A stretch of DNA of 64,000 nt from Diacronema lutheri. Lineage: Eukaryota > Haptophyta > Pavlovophyceae > Pavlovales > Pavlovaceae. Position numbers and translations under genes: made by a program. Below are positions 1 to 11,161 of this stretch, one piece after another. The stretch lies in assembly GCA_019448385.1 (NCBI GenBank), contig JAGTXO010000019.1, positions 531,001 through 595,000 on the forward strand, given 5' to 3'. The notes beneath the pieces were generated by a model, which saw only the letters and a program-made list of their open reading frames with translations, searched no databases and had not been told where the DNA came from. Every line of letters starts with the position of its first letter. Position 1 is the stretch's first letter.

Positions 1-678
1 GCGACAGCACGCGCAGCCCGCGATGGCGGCGCACACGCACGCGCACAACCGGAGCAGCGCGTCCGCGCGCCGCTCAACCGGCGCGGCGCGCGGCGCGGTC
101 GGCGCCGCGCCGCGCGCCGCGTGCGTCGGCGCCGGCTCGAGCGCCGCGCGCACGAGCGTGGCGGCGGCGAGGCCGGCGCAGCCGCGCAGCGCGATCGGCG
201 CTGCGGACGGCACGCACGCGGCGCAGCCGCCGAGCGCGACGACGGCGAGCCCCGTGCGCCTGCGCGCGCCGCGCGGCTGCGCGAGCGCGTACGAAAGCGC
301 GTGCGCGAGGAGGAGTGCATGAAGCCCGCACCACTCGGCGGCCGGGCGAGACGACGCCCACGCGCCGAGCGAGCGCGGCGCGAAGAGCCAGAGCGCGAGC
401 GCGCTCACGGCCGCCGCGTGCGCGAGGCGCGCGCCGAGCGGCTCGCCCGCGCGCGCGGGGATTGTCAGGCGCGAGTAGGCGACGGGCACGCCGACAGCAA
501 ACGCGTCGTGGGTGAGCAGCCGGAGCAACGCGCCGCCCGCCGCGTCGACGTCGAACGCCCAGCCGAGCGCCGGCGGGGCGCGCAACGCAGCGGCAGCGAG
601 CGCCGCCGCCGCAGCGACCGCGGCCGCGAGCAGCGTCGGCACCGACAGCGACGACGGCCGTCCTGCTGCGGCGCGCAT
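1..678 (-). CDS. Partial multi-pass membrane protein, unidentified
   Basis: An open frame runs from an ATG at 678 to the window edge: 226 codons without a stop, so the 3' part lies outside the window. The product has an Ala/Leu-rich hydrophobic segment at about residues 13-35. Further hydrophobic stretches follow near residues 90-110 (ALALWLFAP), 120-140 (CGLHALLLAHALSYALA) and 150-185, separated by short Arg-rich loops, which is the pattern of a polytopic membrane protein. I recognise no family signature. The start is divided from the divergent methyltransferase start by only 23 bp. The opposite strand is also open here, but its translation is Arg/Ala noise typical of GC-rich shadows. Confidence 0.55.
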   Translation of the reverse strand, partial: MRAAAGRPSSLSVPTLLAAAVAAAAALAAAALRAPPALGWAFDVDAAGGALLRLLTHDAFAVGVPVAYSRLTIPARAGEPLGARLAHAAAVSALALWLFAPRSLGAWASSRPAAEWCGLHALLLAHALSYALAQPRGARRRTGLAVVALGGCAACVPSAAPIALRGCAGLAAATLVRAALEPAPTHAARGAAPTAPRAAPVERRADALLRLCACVCAAIAGCACCR

Positions 679-701
679 CACGTTTCCCTCGGGCGGCGAC
701 G

Positions 702-2633
702 ATGGCGCCTGCGCGCGATGGCGCAGCACGACGGCTCCGCGCGCGCGCACCGCGCGCTCCGCGCGGCCTCATCGTGGCACTCCTCGTGGGCGCGGCCGCA
801 TCGCCGGCCGCGCCCATCCGCGGCGGCAGCGCGTGCCGGCTGCCGTCCGCGCGCGTGCGCGCCGCCGCCGTCGACGCGCTCGTCCGGCTGTGGGGCGACG
901 GCGCGCCAGCCGAGCGCGCGCACGGCGCGGATGGCGGCGCCGCCTCGGCGCGCGTGGCGATGAGCGCGGAGAAGGCGCTCAAGCTTGCGCTGCGTGCCGC
1001 GCAGCGGGCAAGTTCCACGGACGGCGCGTCGGCCGCGGGCGCGGCCGACGGCGGCTTGTGCGAGGCGGAGCGCGCGCAGGTCGCCGACGGCGTGCTCGCC
1101 GTCGCGGCGCTCCGGCTGCGCCTCGAGCACATGCTCGCGTCGGCGCTCCGGCTGCTACCCGTGCCTGCACCCGCCGCGCGTGCCCTGTCCCGCCCGCTCC
1201 CGCCGCACGGCGCGTCGGTGCCATTGCCCGCCGCCGTGCTCGCGCTCGCGGCCGAGGCGCGCGCCGAGGCCCTGCTCGCCGCGCACGCGGCGCACGCTGC
1301 CCTCGGCGACAACGCGGCGGCCGAGCTGGCCGGTGCATGGCTCGGACGCGCGGCGCTCGACGCCCTCACCGGCTGCGAGCGGGACGCGCAGCCGTGCGAC
1401 CGCCCGGCGGCCGCCGCGGCGCTCGGCGCGGCGCTCGCCCGGGCCGCCGCCGACGCCGCGGAGGGCGCTGATGGCGGCGCGCTGTGGCCGACCGAGCCGA
1501 TCGATCGCGTGTGCGCGCAGCACAGTCTGCCGCGCTGGCTGGTCCTCCTGTGGCTGCGCTCCGAGCCGTTTGCAACCGCCGCCCGCGCGGACGGCGCGCA
1601 GCGCACAGAGCCGGGCGCAGCACTCGGCGCGGTCGCGCGCCTCGGCGCGTCGTGCTGCGCGCGCGGCCCGGTCGTGCTGCGCGCCAACGCGCTGCGCGGT
1701 TCGCGCGACGAGCTCATCGCCGCGCTCGCGCGCGAGGGCGTGAGCGCGCTGCCCACCGCCCTATCACCGCACGGCGTTCGCTTGCCCAACGGTCGGCCAA
1801 CGGGCGTGACGGGCGGCGGGCTGCGCAACCTGCGCGCGTGGCAGCGCGGGCTATGCGAGGCGCAGGACGAGGGCTCGCAGGCAGTCGCGCTCGCGACGCG
1901 CGTCGCGCCGGGCATGCGGCTGCTCGACCTGTGCGCGGGCAATGGCGGTAAGACGCTCGCGCTCGCCGCGGAGATGGGCGGCCGCGGCCTCATCGTCGCG
2001 CACGACGTCGACGGTACGCGCCTCGCGCAGATCGGCCCGCGCGCCGCGCGCGCGGGCGTGCCCGCCGGGCTTGTGCGCATTGCGCACGGCGACGCGCAGC
2101 TCGACGCCGCGGCCGCCGACGCGCGCGCGCTCGGGCGAACGGCCGACGTGCGGCTCCTCGGCGGTGGCGGCGACGACGACGGCGGCGCGGCGCGCGGTGG
2201 CCATGCTGTCGGCGCCTTTGATGTGGTGCTCGTCGACGCGCCATGCTCGTCAACGGGCGTGCTGCGGCGGCACCCATCGCTGCGCTGGGAGCTGCGTGCC
2301 GAGCAATGCGAGCACGAGCTACCCGCCGTGCAGCGGTCCCTCCTCGCGCGCGCCGCGCCGCTCGTCGCGTTGGGCGGCACGCTCGTGTACGCGACGTGCG
2401 CGATCAGCGCACCGGAGAACGAGGACGTGGCGCGTTGGCTGGGCGCGCACGCGGCGCTGCCGGGCGGCGTGCGGCTCGAGCCGCTCCCCTTTGGTCCGGA
2501 GGACGGGTTGCCTGTGCGTGCCGCCGGACTCGGTGGCCTCAGCGGCGGTGCGCGCGAGCACATGGCGTGGCTGCTGCCGCACGAGCACGGCACCGACGGC
2601 TTTTTCATCGCGCGCTGGCGGCGGTGCGACTGA
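702..2633 (+). CDS. RsmB/NSUN-type RNA (cytosine-5) methyltransferase
   Basis: Intronless, 643 aa. The C-terminal half holds the SAM-dependent m5C RNA methyltransferase core: SAM-binding motif I LDLCAGNGGKT at about residue 408, motif IV DAPCSSTGVLRRHP at about 513, and motif VI YATCAIS at about 563. Both family cysteines are present: the catalytic nucleophile in the TC of motif VI and the release cysteine in the PC of motif IV. RRHPSLRW and ISAPENEDV are typical of the RsmB/NOP2/SUN group. The N-terminal 330 residues are Ala/Arg-rich and less conserved; a hydrophobic stretch at residues 23-37 could be part of an organelle-targeting leader. The target (rRNA or tRNA) cannot be told from sequence. 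Gene ends converge on the amino-acid transporter across a poly-C tract. Confidence 0.88.
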   Translation: MAPARDGAARRLRARAPRAPRGLIVALLVGAAASPAAPIRGGSACRLPSARVRAAAVDALVRLWGDGAPAERAHGADGGAASARVAMSAEKALKLALRAAQRASSTDGASAAGAADGGLCEAERAQVADGVLAVAALRLRLEHMLASALRLLPVPAPAARALSRPLPPHGASVPLPAAVLALAAEARAEALLAAHAAHAALGDNAAAELAGAWLGRAALDALTGCERDAQPCDRPAAAAALGAALARAAADAAEGADGGALWPTEPIDRVCAQHSLPRWLVLLWLRSEPFATAARADGAQRTEPGAALGAVARLGASCCARGPVVLRANALRGSRDELIAALAREGVSALPTALSPHGVRLPNGRPTGVTGGGLRNLRAWQRGLCEAQDEGSQAVALATRVAPGMRLLDLCAGNGGKTLALAAEMGGRGLIVAHDVDGTRLAQIGPRAARAGVPAGLVRIAHGDAQLDAAAADARALGRTADVRLLGGGGDDDGGAARGGHAVGAFDVVLVDAPCSSTGVLRRHPSLRWELRAEQCEHELPAVQRSLLARAAPLVALGGTLVYATCAISAPENEDVARWLGAHAALPGGVRLEPLPFGPEDGLPVRAAGLGGLSGGAREHMAWLLPHEHGTDGFFIARWRRCD

Positions 2634-2696
2634 CGTGTTCTGAGAGACGTCGTGGACCAAAGAATGCCAGGAGTTTGGAAACATCGTGTCTCTAGA

Positions 2697-2704
2697 CCCC
2701 CCCT

Positions 2705-2739
<35 letters not shown>
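2697..2739. repeat. Poly-C tract between convergent genes
   Basis: Forty-three bases, all C except TT at 2704-2705; the pure run 2706-2739 is 34 C. It lies in the 146-bp gap between the stop codons of the methyltransferase and the amino-acid transporter, so it is in the 3' UTR of one or both. Confidence 0.95.
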
Positions 2740-2740
<1 letters not shown>

Positions 2741-2779
2741 CGCGAAGCTAGTGCTATGGGACCCCCCTCCCCCCCTCTC

Positions 2780-4369
2780 TCACGGCATGAGCGGCAGCAG
2801 CGTCGCGACCGTGCCGAGCACGCCGACGAGCACGCCGCACGCGCCAAACGCGCACGCGAACGCGAGCCGAGCGTGCGCGGCCATGCGCGCGCGGCGCGAG
2901 AGAGCCGTCGCGCCGTCGAGCAGCGCGCTCGCCGGCCCGTCGGCCTCGACGGCGGCCGCGCGCTCCGCCACACTTGGGCTGTTGGCGAGCCGTCGCGAGA
3001 GCGGCGTGCCGCTGAGCGCGCGGCGCTCCACGGCCGCGAGGCAGACGGCGGGGACGACAAAGATGACGCATGTGCCCGCCAGGGCCCCCGTCAGGCCGAG
3101 CGGCAGCTCGAGGGAATCGCACCCAAGTGAGACGGCGGCGCAGCCGAGAACGATCGCGAGCGTCGCGCCCCAGTGCGCGGCGGCCGAGAGCGCGCCATCG
3201 CCATCGCCATCGCCGCCGCCATCGCCCTCGCCGCCGCCATCGTGCGCGAGCATCGCGGTTGCGCCGAGGCGCACCGCGTACGCATAGAGCGGGAACGACG
3301 CGACGAGCACGCACACCGTCGCCACGCGCGCGATGGCGGCGGCGGAGTCGCCCTCGCCGAACGAGTCGAGCACGTTGGGCGCGACGGCGCCCGCGCCAAA
3401 GCTGAGCTCGCCGAGGATGGCGACGGCGAGGTAGAGGGCGAGTGCGAGGGCAAAGGTGGCCGCGAGCATTGCGCATACACGCGCCCATGTCGGCCGTTCC
3501 AGCTCGCGCAGCAGCGGGAGGAAGGGGACCTGGCAGTTGAAGGCGAAGAGGAGCAGCGGCATCGCCTTCCAGCCCTCAACCCAGCTCCTCTCGCCACCAT
3601 TGGAAGCCGCCCCGCGCACGAGCGCGCCGCGCGCGCGCCGCGCGGCCGCGCCGGCGGCCGCTGCGGCCGCGACGAGGCTCGGGCTGGGCGCGGGGGGCGG
3701 CGGCGGCGCGGGAAAGGAGGGCAGCAGCGCGAGTGCGCCAGCCTGCTCGCCCTCCCTCGGCAGCAGCGCCACGTGCAGCGCGAGGAGCGCCGCGACGTAT
3801 CCGACGCAGAGCAGCGCGACGAGCGACGTGTGGCGCAGCGCGTGGAGCGAGCGGGCGGAGGAGAGCGGGAGGACACCGCCGAGCACGACGACGGCGGTAA
3901 GAAGCTCGCGGCTCGCCCACGCGCCGCCCCACGGCGCGCCGGGCGCGCCCGGCAGCTCGGCACCCGGCCGCGCGGGCGGGCGCGCGATGTGCGCGCGCAC
4001 GTACGCCGCGACCTTGACGAGCTCCTCCTCGATGATCACGAGGTAGCCGATGCACGAGCCGAGGGCGTACGCGCAGCAGCAGCACTCGACGAAGACGCCG
4101 AAGCGCGCGCCGCACAGCCGCGCGCCGATCGCCGCGTACGTGTACGCGCCGCTCGCGCGCGCGCAGCGGTAGAGCACACAGCATGAGAGCGCAGAGCACG
4201 CGGCGGACGCGCAGATGAGCGCGCAGCCAACGGGCAGGCCGAGGCTCTGCATGGCGAACGGCAGCACGAGCACGCCTGCGCCGATAATCGCGTTCGCCAG
4301 GTTGAAGATCGTTGCGGCCAGAGTACTGCTTCCGCGCGCCTCGCCCCCATCGTACGGCGCGACCGCCAT
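2780..4369 (-). CDS. Amino acid/auxin permease family (SLC38-like) transporter
   Basis: Intronless, 529 aa from the ATG at 4369; an upstream in-frame extension has no ATG. The first transmembrane segment carries the AAAP hallmark NLANAIIGAGVLVLPFAMQ (residues ~20-38). About ten further hydrophobic helices follow, including FAFNCQVPFLPLLRELE and the C-terminal ACGVLVGVLGTVATLLPL. Known role of the family: proton- or sodium-coupled amino-acid transport at plasma or vacuolar membrane. Two low-complexity loops are inserted: a Pro/Ala loop near residue 250 and a Gly-Asp loop (GEGDGGGDGDGDGA) near residue 400. The ATG is only 20 bp from the divergent EMC4 start, so the two 5' UTRs must overlap or be almost absent. 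Confidence 0.85.
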   Translation of the reverse strand: MAVAPYDGGEARGSSTLAATIFNLANAIIGAGVLVLPFAMQSLGLPVGCALICASAACSALSCCVLYRCARASGAYTYAAIGARLCGARFGVFVECCCCAYALGSCIGYLVIIEEELVKVAAYVRAHIARPPARPGAELPGAPGAPWGGAWASRELLTAVVVLGGVLPLSSARSLHALRHTSLVALLCVGYVAALLALHVALLPREGEQAGALALLPSFPAPPPPPAPSPSLVAAAAAAGAAARRARGALVRGAASNGGERSWVEGWKAMPLLLFAFNCQVPFLPLLRELERPTWARVCAMLAATFALALALYLAVAILGELSFGAGAVAPNVLDSFGEGDSAAAIARVATVCVLVASFPLYAYAVRLGATAMLAHDGGGEGDGGGDGDGDGALSAAAHWGATLAIVLGCAAVSLGCDSLELPLGLTGALAGTCVIFVVPAVCLAAVERRALSGTPLSRRLANSPSVAERAAAVEADGPASALLDGATALSRRARMAAHARLAFACAFGACGVLVGVLGTVATLLPLMP

Positions 4370-4389
4370 CGCGCCACGGCGGGAGCGCG

Positions 4390-5120
4390 ATGTCGTCACG
4401 GCGCTGGGACTTCTCGCTCGCGACGGAGAGCAACACGAAAGGCGGGCGTGCGGAGGGGCCCAGCTCGTCGCACCTTCCGAAGCCGCCCGGCTTCGTCGAG
4501 CATGCCGAGGCGCTCGCAGCGCCGACGTCGGCGACGCTGACCAAGGCCAAGGGCGACGTGGCAAAGCTCAAGGTGAAGAAGGCGTGGGAGGTCGCCTTCT
4601 CCCCGGGCCCGCAGTTCGCGATGAACGCCTTCATGCTCGTGCGCGCGCCGCCTGCAGCGCGCGCGCCCAACACCGCCGCTGCCGCCTGGCCCACCGCGCG
4701 CGGCGCGCCGCGCGCGCGCCGCTCGCCGCGCCGGCCCGCGCCGCCCTGCGCACGGCCGTCGTCGACGCGCGCGCCACTCGCCACGCGCTTCGCGCCGCGC
4801 GTGCGCGCGCGCGCGCGCAGTGGATGAGCGGCAACCAGCCGAACATCTTTTCCATCATGATCACCTCGTACGTCATGTACAACCCAATCAAGGCCATCTT
4901 TGGCGCCGGGCAGACATTTGCGCGCTTCGGCGACGGCCAGACGGACGTCACGCTGCAGAAGATCACCTTCGTGCTGCTGAACGCGGCGGTGTGCGGGTTT
5001 GGCGTTCTCAAGATGTCCTGGCTTGGGCTGCTCCCGACGGAGCCGGCCGACTGGATCGCCTTCTACTCGGTCAGGACAGCCGCTGAGACCGCGACGGGCG
5101 GCGTGCCGCTTGGACAGTAG
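4390..5120 (+). CDS. EMC4: ER membrane protein complex subunit 4
   Basis: Two exons, 4390-4638 and 4821-5120, give 182 aa, the usual EMC4 length. The intron (182 bp) starts GTGCGCGCGCC, ends GCGCGCGCAG, and is phase 0. The spliced product reads KVKKAWEVAFSPGPQFAMN, then FML joined to WMSGNQPNIFSIM, then NPIKAIFGAGQTFARF and GLLPTEPADW. These match EMC4/TMEM85 landmarks in order: the basic KKAWE amphipathic stretch, two membrane helices, and a terminal GLLPT-x-x-DW motif. Known role: part of the ER membrane insertase for tail-anchored and multipass proteins. The junction is supported because the conserved MSGN segment begins exactly at the acceptor. Confidence 0.93.
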
Positions 5121-5854
5121 AAAGCGTAGCGGGTGAGTCAAGGTGACGGCCGGCGCACGCGCATCCGTGGCCGGGCGGGCGGCGCGCAGCCCCTCGAGCC
5201 ACTCGACGGGAGTTGAGGATGTCCGCTCCGACGATGGGAGCGGGATCGGCGGCGCACAGGGAGGTGCCGGGCTGGCGCTGGAGGAAGGCGCGCAGGAGGT
5301 GCCGCCCGTTCGCTCGACGTGCACAAAGGCGGGCGAGTGCGAACGCCGGGTGCGCCGCGGGCTGCGCCCGCCGAGGCGGCGACAGGCCGCGACGCGTTTG
5401 CGCCGTGCGGCTCGGCGACGGGCGCGCGCCGCCGGCCGGCCGGGCCGAGCGCTCCGCCGGCGGCGAGCGCACCGCGCGGGTTGAGCGCAGCGTGTGCGTC
5501 GCGCGCGGGCGCGGCTCGCACCGCGCCCGCGCCCAACCCATCGCGAGCATCGCGACACGCCCACGACGGCACATCCGCACGCGGACGCGGTCGTGGCCGT
5601 GCGCCGGCTGCTCGCCGCGGCGCGGCTTGGCGGCACTCGCGCGCGGGCAATGAGCGGCGCGTCCTCGTTGCCAGACTGCACGCTCTCCCCTATCGAAGCC
5701 GAGCTCGAACTTCATCCCTCCGTCTTGGTTCATCAGTTAGAGACTGGCGCGCATCGTGCGCCCGGCGTGGCGGACCCTCTCCCTCCACGGAGGGCCTCAC
5801 CAGGCGCGAGAACGCGCGAGGCGGGCACGCCCGCCGCGTCGGGAGCGGGCTGCG
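5121..5854. other. 734-bp gap: possible sulfotransferase-like remnant (-), HSF leader
   Basis: No complete gene is convincing here. On the minus strand around 5295-5335 the translation reads PAFVHVERTGGTS, resembling the 5'-phosphosulfate-binding loop of sulfotransferases (hydrophobic strand, then K/R-T-GGT). The natural continuation LRAFLQRQPGTSL lies in a neighbouring frame. A further coding-like stretch PVEWLEGLRAARP and LTLTHPLRFLLSKRH follows toward 5130. I could not build a consistent exon model. The remainder is probably the 5' leader and promoter of the HSF gene. Confidence 0.3.
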
Positions 5855-8002
5855 ATGAGCAAGGGGACGCAACGACCGCCGACGTTCATCGGCAAGACCT
5901 ACGCGGTCGTCTCGGACCCCGCGACCGACCACCTCATCTGCTGGGACCACGACGGCGAGACGTTTGTCGTGCGCAACCCCGAGCGGCTCGCGCAGGACGT
6001 GTTCCCGTCCATCTTCGCGCACGCGAGCTACCCGAGCTTCACGCGGGCGCTCAACGCCTACGGCTTTCGCCAGGTCTCGCGCAACAATTGGAAGCACGCC
6101 GACTTCCGGCGCGGTGGCGTGAGCACGCTCGACTCCATCCAGCGGCGGCGCAAGCCCGGTCGCAAGCCGCAGCCGGGCGCGGAGGACGGCAGCGTGGCGG
6201 ACGGCTCTGGCGGCGATGCGGAGCCGCACGTGCAGCTCGAGCTCCTCGGCTTCAACGCCGCCGGCTGCATGGCGCTGATCGAGTCGCAGCGCCGCTCGCT
6301 CTCCGAGCTGCAGACAGACATCGCGCAGCTCAAGGCTGAGCTCCGCTCGGCGCGCTCTGAGGAGCTCCAGTTGCAGTCAACGGTGACGGGCGTGCTCTCG
6401 GTGCTCGTCAATGAGTACGGTCGACAGGCCATCGAGAGCGCCCTCGGGTGCGCGCGCCTCGCCCGCCGCCGGCGCCGCGCGCCGCGGCGCGTGTGCGCCA
6501 ATCGGCGCCAGGTTGCGACAAGACGCGCGAGCTGCCGCACGAGACGGTCAAGCTCGCTGGTTGCGCTTGGCGCCGATAGGCACGCGGGCAGAGCCGCGCG
6601 CGCACGTGCACGCTATCCGCCCGCCCCCGTGCGACGCCCGTGACCCCCCCCCCCCCTCCCTCCCTCCCCCATCACACGCCCTCCCCAACGCGCGTCTCGC
6701 GCCGGCAGCGGCCCGCTCGATTCGTTCATGCAGTACGCCACCTCGCAGGGCGTGGGACGCGCGGCGCGCGAGTGGCTGCAAGCCCGCCAGCGCCAGCAGC
6801 CACGCATCACGTATGCGCAGCGAGGCGCTGCCGACGACGAGGACGCGGCGGGCGGGGCGGAGGGCAGGGCGGCCGGCGGCGGCGGGCAGGGCGGCGGTGG
6901 TGGCGGCGGCGGCAGCGGCGGCGAATGGGCGGGCGGGTCGGACTGCGGTGGGCCCGGCGGCGCCTCCTCGTGGGCGCCGACCGGAGCGCAGCTCCCGCGC
7001 GGCGCATCGTCTCCGCAGCTTGGCGGCGGCGGCGTCGGCAGCTGGCCCGCGTCGGCCGGCGCGGCCGGCGGCGCGGGTGCGGGCGCCGGCCCGCCGATGG
7101 TATCCGACCTCGTCTCGCTGCTCGAGAGCCTCGGGATGAAGATGGGCGGCGGCGCGGCCGTGCACGGCGCCGGTGCCGATCGGCACGCGCCTTACGCCGG
7201 ATCGGGTGGGTGCGGCGCGGCCGGCGGCGGCTTGCACGGCGCGACCGGCGCGCTCGGCGGCGCGGGCGGCGCGAGCGGCACAGTTGGCGGCGGCGGCGCA
7301 GGTGTCGCGAGCGCTGGCGGCGCACCGCAACTGCCGCCGCAGATCGCGCCGAGCCTCAGCCGTTTCGAGGAGATCTTTGGGGATGGAGCGGGTGCGGGCG
7401 CGGGCGTGGGCACGGATGGCGACGTGCTGGGCGCGGGCGGGGACGTGACGATGGCTGACGGCGAGTTGGACTGGCCGCTCTCGCCGCCGCCCTCACCCAC
7501 GCACCTGAGCATCAGCGCGAACGCGGGCGGCGCGAGTGGCGCAACCGCGCCGAGCGGCGCGCCGTCGCCGTCAGCTGTGTCCGCCATCGCTCGCTCGGCA
7601 GCCAGCTCCCCACGCCAGCGGCAACTGGCTGCGCTCGCAGACGCAGACACGCACTGGGCGCAGCCCGCGATGCTCGTCGATTGGCTGCTCACCGCGCTCG
7701 CCACGCCCAACGCGGACCTCGAGCACGCGGCCGTGGCCGCTGGCGGCGGCGGAGCGGTCGGCGGAGCGGGCGCGGCCGGCGGAGGCGGCGGTGGCGGATG
7801 CGGCCCGCGCGCGCCGTCGCGCAGCCCATCGGGAGTCGGCGCAGCGCTGCTCGATTCGGCGGCGCTCTTCGAGGAGCTCTTGCCGAGCGCGCCGGCCAAC
7901 GGAGGCGCCGTGGGCAGCGGCAGCCCCGCGCAGGGCAGCCCGAGCGGCGAGGACGGGTTGGCGTCGGCGTCTCTCCTCTCCTCGCTCTCGCTGCAGCAGT
8001 GA
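5855..8002 (+). CDS. Heat shock factor-type transcription factor
   Basis: Two exons, 5855-6447 and 6709-8002, encode 628 aa. The 261-bp phase-2 intron begins GTGCGCGCGCC and ends GCCGGCAG, with a C-rich tract just upstream of the acceptor. Residues ~9-105 form an HSF DNA-binding domain: FIGKTYAVVSD, ICWDHDGETFVV, FPSIFAHASYPSFTRALNAYGFRQV and NWKHADFRRG, matching the winged helix-turn-helix and its recognition helix. A coiled coil around residues 140-190 (IESQRRSLSELQTDIAQLKA) fits the HR-A/B trimerisation region. Exon 2 continues with a helical segment (LDSFMQYATSQGVGRAAREW), then a long Gly/Ala-rich disordered tail with short hydrophobic clusters (WPLSPPPSP, LLDSAALFEELLP) that could be activation motifs. 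Known role: binding nGAAn elements in stress responses. Confidence 0.9.
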
Positions 8003-8161
8003 GGCGCGCATGCCACGGCCTTCTGCACGGGTCAATTTTTCGAGCAGCTGTGAGTGGATCTGAAGCGTGCGATGGATCTGACGAGGGCGACGGATGGCCG
8101 CGCAGCGGCCCAGGCAAGGTGGCCGGAGATCACCGCGACGGGCGAGGTACGCAAGACCGCG

Positions 8162-8605
8162 TCATTGCACCAGCGTGATGATCACGGCAATCGCCACCGG
8201 CAGTTGGACGGCGAGGTGCACGCTGCTCGCGATCACGACCGGCGGCGAGCGCAAGGTGCGCGCGAGCAGGACGCTCGTCGTCGCGGTGAACACGATCGTG
8301 TGGATGCCGAGAAAAATTGCCGTCGCGAAGAGCGTCCTGGTGTCACCCTTGTTGATGGCGCGCAGCGACCGCACAGACTGCACGGCCGACAAGAAGCAGC
8401 CCGGCACCGCCATCACGATCGCGACGAACTGCTGAAAGACGAAGCTGGTCCCCCAGCCGGTGGCGCTTTGCGGGCGGTAGAAGAAGAGCATGAGCCCGTA
8501 TCCGATCCCGCAAAAGCACCACGCGATGAACACTTGGAGCAGCGCGCGCGCTCCCGTCGGCTCATTTTGGTGCGCTGTGCCGGCCGTGGACGTTGTTCGG
8601 CCCAT
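8162..8605 (-). CDS. Small four-helix membrane protein, unidentified
   Basis: 147 aa from ATG 8605, which sits in the favourable context CCAAAATGGG. An in-frame upstream ATG at 8704 would add 33 residues but starts 1 base past the stop codon of the upstream gene. Four hydrophobic helices: ALLQVFIAWCFCGIGYGLMLFF, SFVFQQFVAIVMAVPGCF, LFATAIFLGIHTIVFTATTS and IASSVHLAVQLPVAIAVIIT. A basic loop RSLRAINKGDTR lies between helices 2 and 3. I recognise no family. It lies immediately downstream of the DUF1769-PH-DUF547 gene on the same strand. Its leader (8606-8705) is clearly less GC-rich than its surroundings, as expected of a separate promoter. Confidence 0.6.
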   Translation of the reverse strand: MGRTTSTAGTAHQNEPTGARALLQVFIAWCFCGIGYGLMLFFYRPQSATGWGTSFVFQQFVAIVMAVPGCFLSAVQSVRSLRAINKGDTRTLFATAIFLGIHTIVFTATTSVLLARTLRSPPVVIASSVHLAVQLPVAIAVIITLVQ

Positions 8606-8705
8606 TTTGGCCGTTGCTGGGCAAAAGTATCGGTTGCCGACTTGCCATTGACTTTGGTCGCCGAGTTCCAAAGTTGAAAGACGTGGAAAGTTTTCAACGA
8701 ACATT

Positions 8706-10093
8706 TCAAGCCGGCGGCCTCCAGTCCGGGTGCCATTCGCGCAGCCTCGGGTGGCACGCCCACGTGAAGGGCGCGAACCGCACGGTGGGCTTTGGGCGCG
8801 CGGCGAGGAGCGCGCCCATCTGCGCGCGCGCCTCGCACTTTGCGGGCAGCATAGCCGCGACGGCCTTCGCCACCTCGAGCGGCGCGCTGTGCGGCGAGAA
8901 GTCGTGCGCGTACCACTCGACCATCTTGGGCAGCGTGATCAGCCTGCGCGCCGCGTCCACCTGGCGCGGCGAGCGGCGCGGCGAGCGGATTGCCGTCGCG
9001 CACGGCGCGCGCGCGCGCACGCGGTGTGGGCGCGGCGAGCAGCGGCGCGCGCATGCCCGCCTCGCCGCGCGATGGCGCGCGGCGCGACGGCAGCGGTGCG
9101 TGCGCGCGACGCCTTGCCTGCACGAACGCGTCGGCGCACTGCGCGACGTACGCATCGAGCTGCTCGTCGAGGGAGTGCGCGCGAAAGACGGGCACAACTG
9201 GCAGACAGCACAGCGAGCCTGCACCATCGCATGGCACGGGGGAAGGAAAGGGGCGGGAGGGGGGGGGGGGGTGTGTGTGGGCACAACTGGCAGACAGCAC
9301 AGCGAGCCTGCACCATCGCATGGCAAGGGGGAATTTGGGGTGTGTGTGTGTGTGTATGCGTGTGTGTGTGGGGAAGCGGCGTGCTGCCGCCGGCGTGCGC
9401 TCGTCTCGCGCGCGCGCATTGCGCTCAGCAACCCCCCCCCCCCCCCCCCCCCACCCCGTGCTCACCGGTGTTGAGGGCAAAGTTGAAAATCGGCGGGCAG
9501 CGCAGCACGCCGCTCGCGCCGAGCGCGGCGAGGCTGGGCGCGATGGGTGCGTGCCCCGCCTGCAGCAGCATCTGCACCAGCCAGCCGACACGCGGCCTGC
9601 TCAGCTGTGCGCGCAGCAGCCCGTGCTCAAGGTCGGACGGCGAGAAAGTGCCGTCGGCGAAGGCGAAACACGACGTGCGGTGAAGCGATGAGAAATGGCG
9701 AGGGCCAAGGGGCGGCCCAAAAGTGAGGAGCGAGTGCGCGATCAGCGTGTGGTACATGTTGAGCCAGCACGCCATGCACGCGCCGTGTGAGAGCGCGCCG
9801 CTGCCGCCGCTGCTCCCGCCCACATGACCCGCGCCACGCGCGGGCGGCTGCTGCTGCTGCGGCACGCCCGGCCACGCGTCCACCGCCGTGCACACGCGGA
9901 GCAGCGAGAGGGCGGAGTGCACGGCGGCGAGCTCGGCGCGCGGCGCGTTGGCCGAGAGATCGAGAACTGCCGCAAGAAGGCGCGCCGTGAGGTCGGGCAA
10001 AGAGGCGTATGACGACAGGTGTGCGGGCAGCTGCAGCGCGGCGGGGAGGGCGGACGGCGCACCCGCCGACGCGCCGGCGTGCGCGCCCACGCT

Positions 10094-10124
<31 letters not shown>

Positions 10125-11124
10125 AACGCGGGCGGCACGTCCGCGCGCGCGAGCACGTCGGGCTTGTCCCAGCGCATCTCCTTCTGGTTGAGCACGAGCC
10201 GGCCGCCGCCCCGGTTCCACGGGCGAAGCGTGAGGGCGTATTCGCTCGCCAGGCCCGAAGTGGGCCCGCCGCCATCGGCGGCAGGGTCGCCGTCGGGCTC
10301 GGCCGTCACCATCGACGCCGCGCGCGCGAGGGGCGACGAGGGGGCCGGCGGCGGCGGCGCGTCCGCCGCCGCGCTGCGCGTCGAGACGGAGCGACCGAGC
10401 GGCGCGCGCGCCGTGCCGCCGCCGCCGCCGGCGCCAGTACCGGCGGCGGTCGGCGCGAGCGGCTTGCCACCGAGCGAGGCTCCGACGGCGGCGGAGAGGG
10501 CGTCGCTCACGCGCTCCGCCGCGCCGTGCACCGCCGCGGCGAGGGAGCCCTGCCACGCACCCCACCCGTCCGAATCGTCCGTCGCTGCGCGCTGGCCGAT
10601 GCCCTCCTCCTCGAGCAGTTCGTCGACGCCCGGCCCCGCGCCGAGCCCCTCGCCGCCCGCGCCGCCGCTCGCGCCCGCGCCGAGCCGCGCGCGCCGCCGC
10701 TCAATCGAACGCGACACGGCGGCGACCCACGCGTCGCGGTCGCGCGCCGTGCGCACGAGCCAGTAATGCGTTCGCCCGACCGTTTCGGCGGCGACGCAGA
10801 AGAAGGAGGGCTCGAAGGCAAGCGCGGCCTCCGCGCGCACCGCGAGCACCGACGAGAGTGCGACGCTCACCGTCTGCGCGCGGCCCGCGCCACTCAGTGC
10901 GGCGACGCCGGCGCTCGGCCCGCCGCCGAGGCCGCCGCCGAGGCCGCCGCCGAGGCCGCCGCCGAGCCCGCCGGTGGATGCCGCGGCGCCGAGCGCGCCG
11001 CCGCGGCCGAGTGCGGCCTCGCCGCGCCCGGTGGCCACCGCCGCCTGGATCCCGTGGATGCCCTCCGCCGGATTGACGAGCAGCAGGCCTCTGCGCGCAC
11101 GCGCGTGCGCGAGCGTGCAAGGGG

Positions 11125-11161
<37 letters not shown>
